Positions 30,356 to 43,195 of a stretch of DNA of 64,000 nt are shown here, in pieces. The DNA is from Sphaerolaimus hirsutus (lineage: Eukaryota > Nematoda > Chromadorea > Monhysterida > Sphaerolaimidae). The stretch covers positions 6,775,855 to 6,839,854 of the forward strand of contig OZ038455.1 of assembly GCA_964036195.1 (NCBI GenBank), given 5' to 3'. The notes beneath the pieces were generated by a model, which saw nothing but the letters and a program-made list of their open reading frames with translations, ran no database searches and was not told where the DNA came from. The position numbers and the translations under genes are program-made. Numbering within the stretch: the stretch's first letter is position 1; every line of letters starts with the position of its first letter.

Positions 30356-32466
30356 TGTGCGCATGCGAAATAACACAATGAGCGGAAATAAGCTTGGACT
30401 TTCGAGTGGAAAAAAGTTTGGCCAAAAAACTGACTGCAGCGACTAAAAATGCTAAAATCGGGGTGGTCCAGTCCAGTTGTCGTCGTGTATAACCTCAAGA
30501 ATGGCACCAAATTGCATGTTATACGCTGGTGCCACAGAGCCACACCTCATTATAGTGGCCGGTGTTTCGCGAAAATGTGGTGCTTTTATTGGCATCATGC
30601 CAAGTCAATTCCGGGACAAGTGACAATAGAAGTGTGAAGAACAAGAAATGGCATTATTCAAACAGTGAGAAGGTGAAAGTTCTGTTGACCTGCACAAACA
30701 TTGTCACTTTTGTATTTCTGACACTTTTTGTAACTTCACCAGGGGAGGAAGTAATCAAAAAAGTTCGGTTTGAAATTTGCAACTTTCCCCGACCCTGATA
30801 GTTGACAAAGTGCTGAATTCACCCCGTGACAATGTGCTATATATTCCGTAAGAAATACATATAGACACTCTAATATCCTAATAATAATGTTCAATCCAAC
30901 CTCTAATGAAGCAACTTTAAAGTGCGCAGAAAGTATCCTACTTAATAATGGACTGAAATCAGGCCATCAAATTCCAAATGAAAACTGCTTCAAACTAATC
31001 ATGATCAGTCACGCAACACTCGCTCACTCAACTTACCATACCTATTTTACTTTTAAATTCTTAAATAAGCCCCCCCCCCTCCGAATAATCTGACATGCTA
31101 AAATAAATACGTCCACAGTGTTGAAGGAACGATAAAAAAAGGCATTCAGCAACAAAAACAACGTAAAGTCTCGCTTGAATAAGTCCCCCGGCTGGAGTGA
31201 GCGTGGTAGGTAGTTAAAAGTCCGGCATGAAAATGCAACAAAAACATTCATTTCGACATACGAATATGGGAAGTTGTTGCTCAAAAATGAAGCGGAAATT
31301 TTGATTAAAATGACACTTTTAGAATGAAATTTACATCAAAATTGTCTAATTGAGAATAAACACCCCGGGGGCTATTCAAGGACGATTGGTAAATAAAATG
31401 AGCTTACGCAATACACATCGTTGCTAGGTGAGGAATAAGCCAAGTGAACGCAAGAACTCGATTAAAAAGCTAAAGTGTGAATCTGAAAAAATCTGACGTT
31501 TAGAGCTAAATAAAAATTCGCGGCTGAAAAAATCTGACCTGAATTTCACACGGCACCCGCAGAAAAAAATTTATGCAACCACAAATTTCCCATCAAACCC
31601 CGAAAATGTTCCATCCCAACTACACAGGAACCAAAAGGGCATAAAAATATTTTATTACATTTTCCTATAGCTTGGAACATGGAGCTATTTATTTATATAT
31701 AGTTCACTGACTGAACACTTTACGATAAAATCTACCATATCACATCTGAATAAAAGACCACTAATTATATCACATTGCTATCACTATGTGTGTGCACTTG
31801 CTGCGAAATTTACAATTGATAATCACAATTTGACTATATTCATCAAAATATGGTAACACATTCTGTTTGATCAGTGTAGAAAACACGGTTCAACTCCCAT
31901 CGAAATCCTACAATTTTACGACTTTTAAAAAGACCTGGCTCCAAATTCAATTTGAACGTAAGGTTGAAATAAGGCGCCCGGCACGCGAGTAAGTGCTGAA
32001 AATCTGCACAAGTTTATACTTTAATTTAGGTATCCAGCGCCTTACCAGCGCCCTACAAGCACCCTACGTTCTAATTGGGTCTGGCCCCTGCATTTGGAAC
32101 ACGCGAAGTAACGGAAGTGCGGCAATTTTTCTTATTCCTTTGTGATGTTCAAAAATGCATGCAAAAATGGCCAATGTACTTATCTAATGGGTTAGGAAAT
32201 GAGCCTTTCGAAAAGTCGGTCGGTATGGAGAAAAATTGAAAGTCAGTTGTGAATTAAGTGCGCTTTTTAAGTGCGACACTGTCTTCAAAATGTAATAAAG
32301 CAGTATTTTGGATTTACAAAGTGTAGGTGCAATAGTTGGCTTCTAATTGGACACTGACCAAATTGAAATTTTCTACAGCAGATGCGTGGCTCCCAAAAAA
32401 ACAATGTCGCTGTAGGGTCAGTGAAATGACACTACAAATAAAGTGATTCAAAAAATACTACAAATA

Positions 32467-33933
32467 AACACCTTCCCGATCAAGTCCGGCCCCCCATTTT
32501 TTATTTTACTTCTGACGTCCTATCTCCAGTTCTATGACGCGCCAGAAGCTGAAACTTGGGATAGATATTGGCGCCACCCCCCTCTACTTCGCTTGAATTG
32601 GAGGGGTCGTGGCGATCCCCTACAGGGTGGGTCACCCTAAGTGCAAAAAATTTTCGTGGCTTTTTTAGTGTCCCACATAGGTCCGGCCCCCACTGATTTC
32701 TTGCACTGCAGGGGCTGTACCTCCAGCTGTGGGAGGGATATAAATCTAAAATTTTGGGGATGTGTCGCCAACACCCATCCCCTACTATACACTGGCCAGG
32801 CGGTTTTTGGCAACTCACCACAGTGTGGGGTGCAGCATTCAAAATTTATCAAAACATTACTGTCCCACACAGGTCCAGCAGCCAATTGAATTTTAAAAAA
32901 TAAACACTTTTGTGTTGTTTTAACACTAAAGTGATTGATAATGTCAAATAAGCATTAAATATCCTCTATAAATATCTTATCCCACCAAAAACTGCCCACC
33001 ACATGAACCAATCCCCTAATGTGGCTGACAAAAAATCACTTTTTACAACTTTTTTATTAGACACTTGAACTGTTGGTTTACAATATTTTATAGAGGAGGG
33101 TTAAGGGTTTTAAGTTGTGTAAAAAACCTTAGCTCCAAAAAGCCTTCATAAGAAAATTTGCTAGGGGTAAATTAAAAATTGTAAATTTTACTTATTTTTG
33201 TTCCTGCAATGATGTCATTTTTTCAATTTGAAATTCACCCCAAGCAAATTTTCTTATGAAGGCATTTTGGAGTTAAGGTTTTTTACACAACTTGAAACCT
33301 TGAACACTCCCTTAAAAATTATTGTAAACCAGCAGTTCAAGTGTCTAATAAAAAAGTTGTAAAAAGTAATTTTTTGTCAGCCACATTAGGGGATTGGTTC
33401 ATGTGGTGGGCAGTTTTTGGTGGGATAAGATATTTATAGAGGATATTTAATGCTTATTTGACATTATCAATCACTTTGGTGTTAAAACAACTCAAAAGTG
33501 TTTTTTTTAAATTCAATTGGCTGCTGGACCTGTGGGACAGTAATGTTTTGATAAATTTTGAATGCTGCACCCCACACTGTGGTGAGTTGCCAAAAACTGC
33601 CTGGCCAGTGTATAGTAGGGGATGGGTGTTGGCGACAAATCCCCAAAATTTTAGATTTATATCCCTCCCACAGCTGGAGGTACAGCACCCGCAGCGCAAG
33701 AAATCAGTGGGGGCCGGACCTGTGTGGGACACTAAAAAAGCCACGAAAATTGTTTGCACTTAGGGTGACCCACCCTGTAGGGGATCGCCACGCCCCCTCC
33801 AATTCAAGCGAAGTAGAGGGGGGTTGCGCCAATATCTACCCCGAGTTTCAGCTTCTGGCGCGTCCTAGAACTGGAGATAGGACGTCAGAAGTAAAATAAA
33901 AAATGGGGGGCCGGACTTGATCGGGAAGGTGTT
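32467..33933. mobile_element. Complete 1.47-kb foldback element, AACACCTTCCCG ends
   Basis: Two arms of about 710 bp, roughly 95% alike by eye, meet around 33182-33218. TA flanks at 32465-32466 and 33934-33935 suggest TA targeting. The mirrored open frames on the two arms are by-products of the palindrome. The left copy of the duplication holds the first part (8068-8436) before the gap. Confidence 0.9.
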
Positions 33934-33935
33934 TA

Positions 33936-36900
33936 TAAATATCTATTTATAAAATGTAAATCAAAGCGCTAATATTTACACAGCTCGAATGGGAAGTTTG
34001 GAACATTTAAGTCAGGGCTCAGTCAGAGCACTTATTGTTGCATTCCGGTTAGTGAAGGAATGACGCCATTTTCTCTATCGGTGCCATTGGAGCAAGCGCC
34101 ATTTTTATGGCGCCGTTCCATAACTACTGTAAATACTATTCTGTCCACCACCAATATCCGGAAATGCGAGTCCAAATGTTGGGGACAATGGGGGGGGGGG
34201 GCTTCCGGATACCCGGTTTCATATTCCGAGCCCTAAATAAATCGCAGCCTATCTAACACGAAACTGCCGCGCCCATGTCGCTTTATGCATAACATGTGCC
34301 AACAACAATAAGCTTGTCCAAAAGTCAGCGAGCATAAAAAAGTCATAACATGTGAAGCCGGCTGGCAACCGACACTGGCAAATAGTTGTTATTAAAAAGA
34401 ATCGATGGAAACTAGACAAAACCAGGGACGTATGCCAAGGATTTTTGAGTCGGGGGGGCACATTGTGTACGGACCCTGACTCCCCTCCCCCCCACAAAAA
34501 ATTGGCACCTATTAACAATAATAACGGAATGGAGTCATGGTGCTTCCGACAGTTGTAGGCGCCACGCCATGGCTAAATTGGCATTGGCGTTGGCACCAAT
34601 GTCCACTATATACACTCTGTTATTGAGATATATTGTGAGGCGAAGAAAAAATACACACTTGCATGCAATTTTTTTGGCAAACAGCCAACAAATTCCCAAT
34701 ATAAAATGGTTCATCCTGGCATTTTCTATATTTGCCCTGGGGAGGGGGGGGGACCCCCCCCCCCCCCGACCCCTGGGTGCGTCCTTGGACAAACCACAAG
34801 CTAAGCAGCTATAAATATATGACAAACATTTCAAGTTTATTAATATTTTATGCGACCTCTTTAATGATGCCCTCCCCCCACACTATAGCATGTTTTCTGT
34901 CAACTTGTGTCGGAAAGCGAATACTTTACGGCAATTTCATTACCGTATTTTCCGACAGTCCGATTTTTTGTAGTTACACAAATATAAATAAAATGTATTT
35001 CTCGAAAAAATGATCAACCGATAAAATTAGGGTATTTGGGTAATTTGGCATGCGCTTGACATCAGTTCATGATACAAAATTCGTACCGGAAAAAAACTGA
35101 TTCTTTAACAGTTTTTCAGGATGCATTGCAAATTTTCCACCCCTGCTCAAAAATAAAAAACCATACATTTGAACTGCCAAGAAAACTCCTTCTCAACAGA
35201 AAACCCTTCGAAATGCGTCCAGGCCAAAAGTTAAACATACAATTTGCCCACCAATTGTCATGTCATTTGAAATCAAACAAAAACAGCTGATTTGCATCCT
35301 ACTTTTGTTAGCTGGCAGCTGACAACTGTCAGTGAACACTGAATTGTTGTTTTTTGAATATTGTTTTTCTACATTAGGCACATAGAACTTTTGACACAGC
35401 TAGAAATGTATAGGGGCAGCGGCAGTAGTCAAAGTTGTTTTTTTTAGAAATGTTCCATAAAGTTGCTTATTTGCATTGAAATTACTTATTTTTGAACCAG
35501 GATGAAATTAGATCAGAGAAATTTGACAAAAGTTGTGGGGATAATAAACAAACAGCATGAATGTGTACAAAAGTACAGTGAAATGTGATTTGAACAAATA
35601 TAATAAAAAAATAAGGAATTTGTTTCAAACCAACATGTGCAGTGCACAAAAAAAAAGAAAACAAGAACTCTGGCAAACAAAACCTTTCCAGAAAATGTCT
35701 CTGGCATAAAAATAACGATCAAGACCACAAAAACAAATTTGAAATAACATTGAGAGGAGGTTTAAGCAGAAATATTTGAGTGACATTTCGATGTTGTCAA
35801 ACCAGCTGCTGTGAACTGCCAAAAATGTATTTATTTTCTAAATGTATGTATTAAATGCAAGTTCTAAATAAACAGTATTGCAGCATGTTTCAAGCAAATG
35901 ATGACTGAGTAAACAGTGAAAATACATACATATATAATACATGTAAATAGTGGCATTTTGCAGTGTAAAACTGGTTTGGGGGATTTTCCCTTATGGCAAA
36001 GGTATCCATGTTTATTTGAACTATTTGTGACAATTGGTAGAATATGGAACAGTCTGAACTTAAAATGGAACAAATTTAAATTCTGTAAGAAATGGAGGGT
36101 CACAAAACTTGGAAAATGTTTTGTTTGTAACAATTATTTTGCAATCTTCTGTTTCATTGCAAACCTGTCACACTAAAAACAACTATAAAATTAATTGACT
36201 TGGGAGTTGTACAAATGTACAAATCAACTCTCTACTAATGCGTTTTGGGCAATTAGTATTTACATATTCTATTTGAGTAGTGAAAGTGTAAAAATTTACA
36301 CCTCGCTAAATACATTACAAATTTACACGTGTCACATTAATGTGCCAACGTTTTAATCAAAATAGACAAAATGCATTCTGGCAACGTTTGATTTTACTGG
36401 AAACATGAGTGCAAAATTTTGCCTAACAACAAAAGTGGGCAAATGTGCAAATTAAAAATGCAAACATTCAGTTTCAGTATATTCGAAGTATTTAATTAAG
36501 AAGACATGTGAAATAGATATTAAATGTGTATATAATTGTTAAATATGAAAACTAGTGTAAGGACTATAAAGATCTATAAGTATTAATGACTTGTGAAACA
36601 TTTCGTCAAAACATACACATTTTGCATATCATTTCATCTAACGCATATCTTGCCTATAATAAACAGAAGAAAAAAATAAATGTATAGGTGAACGGGCGAT
36701 CTTTGTAAAAAACAATACGCGGCCAAAAATGAAAAAAACAACAACAAAAACACACAAAAGAACGCATTGTCAAATAGTTAGGATAGTTACTATCCCATCA
36801 CTTTTACCAATGGAACCCTCCAAATAGAGCAAACATACAGTATTTCTTGTAATAGAAGAACATGGCTGCAATTGAGCGACATAGCGATTTTTGTACTTAC

Positions 36901-37160
36901 GAGACTTTCGAATACCTGTATCAACTATGCGTAGCCATTTCGAAACTGTCAAAATAAGGTACCACAAATAAAATGACAGTTCAAAAAAGGTTGAAAGAAA
37001 TGTGATAGGACTGCGCCATTATATTATGAGGATTACGGTAATACCCTGAAACTGAAACAAATCACTGATGCAGGTTCGATAAATTTGGACCGGCCATTGA
37101 TGCATTTGCACGCTTTTATCAATAGTTTAGTTTTCCACATTACAACCGGGAACAAAAAAC
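33936..37160. other. No gene seen; AT-rich DNA with GGCGCC patches
   Basis: 34060-34135 and 34555-34600 have GGCGCC/GCCATT motifs. A G/C homopolymer hairpin is at 34740-34770. Near 34940 a lone TACCGTATTTTCCG resembles one end of the CCGTATT family. The rest has no exon or RNA I can support. Confidence 0.5.
34740..34770. repeat. G-run/C-run inverted homopolymers
   Basis: A run of about nine G, one A, then about sixteen C. The strands could fold into a G:C hairpin. Run lengths are prone to sequencing error. Confidence 0.7.
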
Positions 37161-37168
37161 GTCATGAG

Positions 37169-37431
37169 TAGTGATGGAAAAGCGCCATGGCGCTGGCGCC
37201 TGGCGCTAACGCCAAAGGAAAAAGTGTCATGGCGCTTTTGGCGCTTGGCGCTATTTTGCTGTGGCGCCATTGGCGCTTGGCGCCACACCCATAAAAAGCG
37301 CCATGGCGCTTTTGGCGCTTGGCTCCATTTTTGCCTGGCGCCAGGAACAAAATATCTGGCGCTGGCGCTTGGCGCCATTGGCGCTTGGCGCTTGGGTTTG
37401 GAAAAGCGCCATGGCGCTTTTTCCATCACTA
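37169..37431. mobile_element. hAT-like MITE built of GGCGCC/GCGCCATGGCGC motifs, perfect TSD
   Basis: TAGTGATGGAAAAGCGCCAT at the left and the inverse at the right, with GTCATGAG on both sides (37161-37168, 37432-37439). The inside is repeated GGCGCT, TTGGCGC and GCGCCATGGCGC. Open frames here are low-complexity only. Confidence 0.9.
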
Positions 37432-37457
37432 GTCATGAGGCATATGCGTGCATGCGA

Positions 37458-37602
37458 TAGTGATGGAAAGCGCCAAGAAGAATGGCGCCCAACGCCGAGG
37501 CCGCCATGGCGCTTTCCAAAAAATGGCGCTATCACTAATGGCGCTAAAAACAAGCGGCAGTGGCGCCGTCAAATAGCACCAGCGCCATGGCGCCATTCCA
37601 TC
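37458..37602. mobile_element. Second, degenerate GCGCCATGG element
   Basis: Starts TAGTGATGGAAAGCGCC. An inner end GCGCTATCACTA lies at 37526-37537 and an outer one near ATGGCGCCATTCCATC at about 37600. No target duplication, so the right boundary is uncertain. 37603-38647 has no recognisable gene. Confidence 0.6.
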
Positions 37603-38647
37603 GCAAATATTTATCTAGACCTAAATACTATGAGCAGAAATGTGAATGAACGTATCTGAGTTATTGTATTATGCCATTGATATTTGATATGACATTAGTT
37701 CAAGTGAAGTTGTAAATTTTTTCAAGTGAATGAAAAAAGTGATTTTATTCTCGGACATTTTTGAAGTGTGTTGATCTCGGGGCAAAACTAAATGGTAGGT
37801 AAATAGCTATAAAAATCAGCGAGAGTTTCCGCGGAATTAAAAAAATAAGTTGATTTGAACGAAAATCGGCAAAATATTCGTTCAACTTGCAAAAATTCGT
37901 TGGGGACAGTTACGGGGAGAACGGGGAATTTTTAAGGGAAAAATTGTAAACATGTAAAGTCGACACGCCATCCTTAACTCAGCCGATTCAAACACTTTAC
38001 GAAATATTGGTGGTGAGCCAAAGGTCGTAAATATGTAAATTGTTCTCTCATTAAAATGTCACACTGAATCAAATCAAGTGTGAACTAAATAGAATCCGTC
38101 CGTTAAACTTTGAATTTAAGACATAAGTAATCGTTACATAAGTGGAACAAAGTTGTAGAGTGAAAATTTCGTCGACTTTTACATATCCAGGTATTTTTAC
38201 AAAAACACGTAAATACGTATACCTATTTATCAATACCGGACCTAGAAAATTGTTGATACTTGGTACCAACGCCATAAAAACTTATTGGTAATTAAATCTT
38301 GCACAACAAGAACACGTAACGGCAACAGTGGAAAATTATATCGTAAAATAGCAATAAAATTTGTGACTATTTCCCACAATCGAATCTCTTCACTGAACAT
38401 CAAGAGTTATTTAGGCAAAAAAGTAATAGTATTTTTCAAGTTGCAAATGTAGAATGAAAAAGAACCTTAAAAAAGTTATTACACTTGAAGGTACTAAGTG
38501 TGAATCAGCGCAACGCCATATATTGTCTAATGTTCAATAAAAATACATGCAAATTATCTATATGTATTTAGTATACCCATTTACCTACCCCGTTCAAAAA
38601 TGAAAACCATTTGTCTAATGGAATGCGTGCAAAACTGTTTCAGTGTA

Positions 38648-38907
38648 TACTCGGCGGGCAGCAAAGTATGCGCCAAAAAATATTTATGTCTTGGTCGATA
38701 ATGCGTGAGCAGGATACTTATGTATTCACTTTCACAAAAAGAAAAATATTTCAAAAAGAAGAAGGCGGAGTCATGTACAAGTGTCGAATGTTTTTCCTGA
38801 AATGTTGTTTTCCTGCTTTTTTTCCTTCCAGAACGATTTTTTTCAACGATGACAGCATGATGGAGTGTTTCCTTCAGAAAAATGCATAGCGTGCGGTTCG
38901 CGGAGTA
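38648..38907. mobile_element. 260-bp TACTCGGCGGGC MITE, TA-flanked
   Basis: TA at 38646-38647 and 38908-38909. Ends TACTCGGCGGGCAGCAAAG and TGCGGTTCGCGGAGTA. In inverse orientation its inside matches the MITEs at 14870 and 21141 (ATACATAAGTATCCTGCTC-like, GAGTGTTTCCT). 38910-40347 has no gene. Confidence 0.85.
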
Positions 38908-40347
38908 TACCTAGATGAAAAAATTGCACTAAACTGAAAGAGAAAAATGCAAAATGCAAAAAGAACAACTTCGTTTGTAAAAAAGTGCCAAATATTTAGA
39001 ACTGGAATAGGAAATGTAATGCTGCGGTATTGCTCGATAAACACAAAATAATGCGACAAAATTGCTCCCATCCCAATGCATATTCAATTTTTTATTGCTG
39101 TTTGATGTCACCTTTACGCCCGACACTTAACTTTTTCAGAAGAGAAAAAATAACGTTCAGGAATTTTTATCAGTATCTTACATTCAACTTTGAAATGCAT
39201 CCACCAGTTTACAACTCAAATCACTCAGATACATTTCATGGGTGGTGAAATTCGAAATGATGCCAGATGGCTAGGGCAAATTTCATAAACACACACACAA
39301 CAAATTGCGAAATTTGCAAATCTCATTGGAAATTTCAGCTAATGCTGGGGGGGGGGGGCGTGGCGTATATTTACGTATCAACAGAAATAACAGGCACAAA
39401 TAATACACTAAAACCATTGTCTCGGCGCCAATTTAATCCACCACACAGGATTTCGAGATAATGTGAAAATTACAGGGTTTCAATTCAACCACACAGTAAT
39501 TTGGCTACTATTATTTGCAAATCCACAGCTAAAGCACATTTTGGAACCAAGGTGCCATTGTGGCTCAAATGTGGTATATATCCACGTCTAAATTGGTTGT
39601 AAATATAGCATAAATGTGGCAGCGTTCCAAGCTTTCTGTCACCGACACACACGTTTTATTGCGTCTGGTTTTATTGAGAGGGGGATTATTCAAGTGACGC
39701 ATAGAGATATTGTGACTGAAATAAATAAAAAGATTGATTCATTGAGACTAGTGACAATAAAAATTGTCATCATAATCTGAGAAAAGAATAGAGAAAAAGG
39801 GAAATATAATATAAATGCCGACCACCCTGCATTCAGTAGTGAGCATACACAATAATAAAGCAACATACTCAAAGTAGCGTTCCAAAAAGTGTGAATGTAA
39901 ATTCAGAAGATATAATTATATATAATCTCAGAAAATCTCTCAAAAAGAATGTAGCATTAAATATCCCTGGAGAAAAAACCGTGAAGAAATATAAATAAAT
40001 ATCAATTAAGTATATTTTTTATATTTTCTTATTTAAAAAATATAAAACCAGATTTTTGAAATGCTAACTGGGAGTAGGTCAAGTCAAGCGAGTGCATGTA
40101 GTAATTTAAATACTGACACCTCCATTCACAGCTTGCACGCAACCGTTGTAGCCAAAGAAAAAGTATTGAATTTTAATAAAACACTAGATGGAATCAAGTG
40201 AAACTACACATGCACACAGGTCGCATAAACTAGGTTGAAAAAATGACTAGGTATTTTTTGTGTGAGATAAAAAAGGGTCTGTATAGACCGAACAAAATGA
40301 CACGATGAACAACAAAATGATCACGCAACAAACACGCGATCCATGTG

Positions 40348-40851
40348 CACCAGGGGCCAGTCCCACATCTTTCAAAATGTCATGTAAAATGCAAATTGTC
40401 GGGTAAAATTTTCCTTCGGATTTTACCGGGCGGGCATCCCACCAAATCTTAGATGTTTTAGAAATTAACACTTTCAGATAGATAGTTAAGTGGCAAATGT
40501 GATTTAATTGCCATCACGACTTAACATTGCCATCTTAGGCGCAAGTCCTGGTGCGTGCCATTAAAATGCCTTGTAAATTGTCAAATGTCATGCAAAGTGT
40601 CAAAAGTCATCAAAATGTCAAAGGTTCATAAAAAATTGCATGACTTTTCTACTTTTCATGACATTTGACATTTTAAATGGCATTCGACAGGGTTAGAACC
40701 TGGGACTGGGAGGGAGTCGCACCGGCAAAACGTCAAGTGACTGACCGATAAAATTTTCTTTCAGATTTTACCGAGGATTTTACATGACATTTAAAAGGTT
40801 TCATCCAACATGCTACATGACATTTTACAGTGTGCGGGACTGGCCCCAGTG
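40348..40851. mobile_element. 504-bp palindromic element, CACCAGGGGCCAGTCCCAC ends
   Basis: CACCAGGGGCCAGTCCCAC against GCGGGACTGGCCCCAGTG, flanked by TCCATGTG and TCCGTATG (6 of 8). Inside are inverted blocks of TGTCAAATGTCATGCAAAG and ATTTTACATGACATTT. 40852-41747 has no gene; a short related piece is at 41165-41230. Confidence 0.7.
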
Positions 40852-42183
40852 TCCGTATGTCACACACCACGCACAGTGTTTCTATTTACTACACTTTATG
40901 CATGCTCCAGTTTTCTCACTCACACGCAAACAGCAACTAACTAAACTGAACTACAACTAAACTTAATTTCAGCTGACACTTTACTCAACTTAATGCAGAT
41001 GTGTTAAGTGGGGGGGAGGAAGTTGTTATACATGTTCAAAGTGGAGATGTTTCTTTTTCAGTGGAGATAAAAATAGAGATTTTATAGAATGATCATTTTT
41101 AACATTATTTGGATGCATCCATTTTGAATAATATTGCAGCTCAGGCTCACACCCAGTAGCAGTAGACTGCCCTGTAAAATGTAAAATATAATGAAAAGTG
41201 TCAAAGGTCATGTAAAATATTCTGTAAAATAGCAAACGGCAGACGACAATACTTCAGAAAAACAGCCAATAATACTAAAATTCAACCACTCTCCAAAATC
41301 CAATAAACAACTCTTCACACACTTTGCACTTTTCAATATGCTACAGCTACAAAAGCTTCCATTCTATTTATTTCCTACTTTCGCGATGCAGATGGTGGAT
41401 TGAAATTAAAACACATTGAAATGAATCAAACTAAATATATTTATTGCACAGTGGTATATAAAGTGATACAGTGACCATTATATTTAGGTGGGAAATATTT
41501 ATAGTATTTCATGTTGTTTCAAGAGTTTGGTTATTTTATTGGAAGGCTTTCTGCCCCCTATTATTCAGTTTTGAAACAGGTGACGAAATTTAATCAACTC
41601 AAGACGGTTTTCGGGGAAAAGGTGGTTCCAAATGGTTGACAATTATCAGAATTCAGAACCGAATCAAAATGGGCCGTATAATTATGTAAATTCTGATAAA
41701 AAATACACGGTATCGTTTTTAGTGTGCCTATACAACTAGTTTTCAACCAGAGTTGCGAAAGCGTATTTACGCTTACCCGAAATACCCGGGTAAATGGGTA
41801 TTTATACTTACGCTTACGCTTACGCTTTCATAAAATACCCGTACGCTTTTTTACGCTTTCCCGGCCAAAATACCCGGGTACTAAAAGCGTAAAAAAGCTT
41901 TTCACACGGTTCAGTTTTACACTTTTGAAAAAGCATAAAACCACAAAAAAGAATGAACGAAACTGCGTACAAAAAAATTACTGCGTGCGTGCGTGCAATA
42001 ATGTGATGGAAATAGTGTCACATTTACAAATTGTGTCGCAGTATGAATGTCTTGCTATAATACTGTGTCGTCGAGCAAAATAGTGGCTTCAGATAAGAAA
42101 TTTTGGGCTGAAAATGGATTCCGACGACGATGTTGTCGCCGTCGACAGCACTCACTCCAAGTTGGAAGATAAAAAATGACTTA

Positions 42184-42282
42184 CCGTGTTTCTTCTAATA
42201 GAACGGCACCTCCCATAGAACGGCAGGCAAATAAAGTTGACGAAAAAAATTTAACGGTGCTCTTCTATTAGAAGAAATACGG
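42184..42282. mobile_element. 99-bp CCGTGTTTCTTCTAATAG MITE, TA-flanked
   Basis: CCGTGTTTCTTCTAATAGAA...TTCTATTAGAAGAAATACGG between TA at 42182-42183 and 42283-42284. A distinct subfamily of the CCGTATT group. Confidence 0.85.
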
Positions 42283-42449
42283 TAAGTGCCGCTGCCGATG
42301 AATTGCCAAACAACAAGTGGACATCCGAAAAATGTCGCTGAGAGCTTGATTTGGAAAGAAATCACTGTGAAAACGTCTCTAAAAATTTTTTTCGCTTACG
42401 CTTTTATTTACGCTTTCCCAGGTATTTTAAAAATACCTTACGCTTTGAG

Positions 42450-43096
42450 TAGGGTTGGAAAAAAAAACGTTTTTTTTTTAACTCGATGTTTTTTTTAAAA
42501 AAAACAACGTTTTTTTTTAAAAGCTCCCAGATATGACCTAGTGTCAACATATATAGGTATATCAGACACTGGCAATACTCTGTGATGTTAAATATGACCA
42601 TATAATGGTAGTGGAGCCATGGGATAGCATTATAAGTGGTGATTTGTGTCAAAAATATCCATTTTTCGTCGACATATCGTTCGTATATCGCCTTATAGTC
42701 GAATGTTTGTGACTTCAGGTAAAGTTTGGCACGGAATGGTGATCAAACAAGGTTATAAAAGGAGGTTGTTACTTTGGGAGTGAAGTTACACACTGTGGAG
42801 GTACATGGAAGCACATTACCTCAATATTATATATTACAGCAACATATGTCGGCTTATTCACCCATGGTAGCACATAGAAATGGATGTTTTGATACTAAAA
42901 ATGCAACAAAACCAATGAAAACAACCACCAATGTCAATTTGTGTGTGAAATTGCGCGCTCGCGCGCAAAAATTTTGCAAAATATCTAGTGCTTAGTACTA
43001 AAAATTTCAGCCGATGTTTTTTTTTAAAAAAAAACATTTCGGACGTCATGTTTTTAAAAAAAAAAAAACGTTTAAAAAAAACATCGGCCAACCCTA
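42450..43096. mobile_element. Middle hAT-like element, TAGGGTTGG ends, perfect TSD
   Basis: TAGGGTTGGAAAAAAAAAC...CGGCCAACCCTA flanked by GCTTTGAG on both sides (42442-42449, 43097-43104). Sub-terminal arrays of ACGTTTTTTTT/TTTTTTAAAAAAAA. Centre is unique and shared with 59643-61455, without the inner insertion found there. Confidence 0.92.
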
Positions 43097-43195
43097 GCTT
43101 TGAGTACCTATCCATACTGAAAATTTGGAAAGTGTATTTACGCTTACGCTTACGCTTTCCAAAAATACCGGTATTTTAACAACTCTGTTTTCAAC

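Larger units (their letters stand above)
28731..30396. mobile_element. 1.67-kb insertion specific to the right copy
   Basis: The left copy passes straight through at about 5990 (AAAAATGG|AATTTCG), whereas here that point is split. The insert is a MITE (28754-28945) plus a 1.4-kb repeat (28949-30355) and a short tail. No clear target duplication was found. Confidence 0.85.
23486..32829. repeat. Right copy of the large duplication; 5' flank of the Ig gene
   Basis: Collinear with 1-8436. It is about 0.9 kb longer on balance, because of insertions at 24163-24983 and 28731-30396 set against four left-copy-only insertions. It contains no recognisable gene; any promoter of the Ig gene would be at its left end on the minus strand. 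Shared elements are old, copy-specific ones are young. Confidence 0.93.
41748..43187. mobile_element. Outer hAT-like element, CAGAGTTG ends, TTACGC minisatellite
   Basis: CAGAGTTGCGAAAG...TTTTAACAACTCTG flanked by perfect TTTTCAAC duplications (41740-41747, 43188-43195). TTACGCTTACGCTTACGCTT arrays lie under both ends. Two further elements (42184-42282 and 42450-43096) are nested in it. Confidence 0.9.

Noticed and set aside
33458-33899. Open frames of about 100-113 codons mirrored at 32501-32889
   Set aside because: They lie on the two arms of the foldback and are readable on both strands; no domain, no start context, differences not biased to third positions.
37127-37659. Overlapping 60-130 codon frames rich in Ala/Trp/Arg
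   Set aside because: All arise from the GGCGCC palindromic repeat, which is open on both strands.
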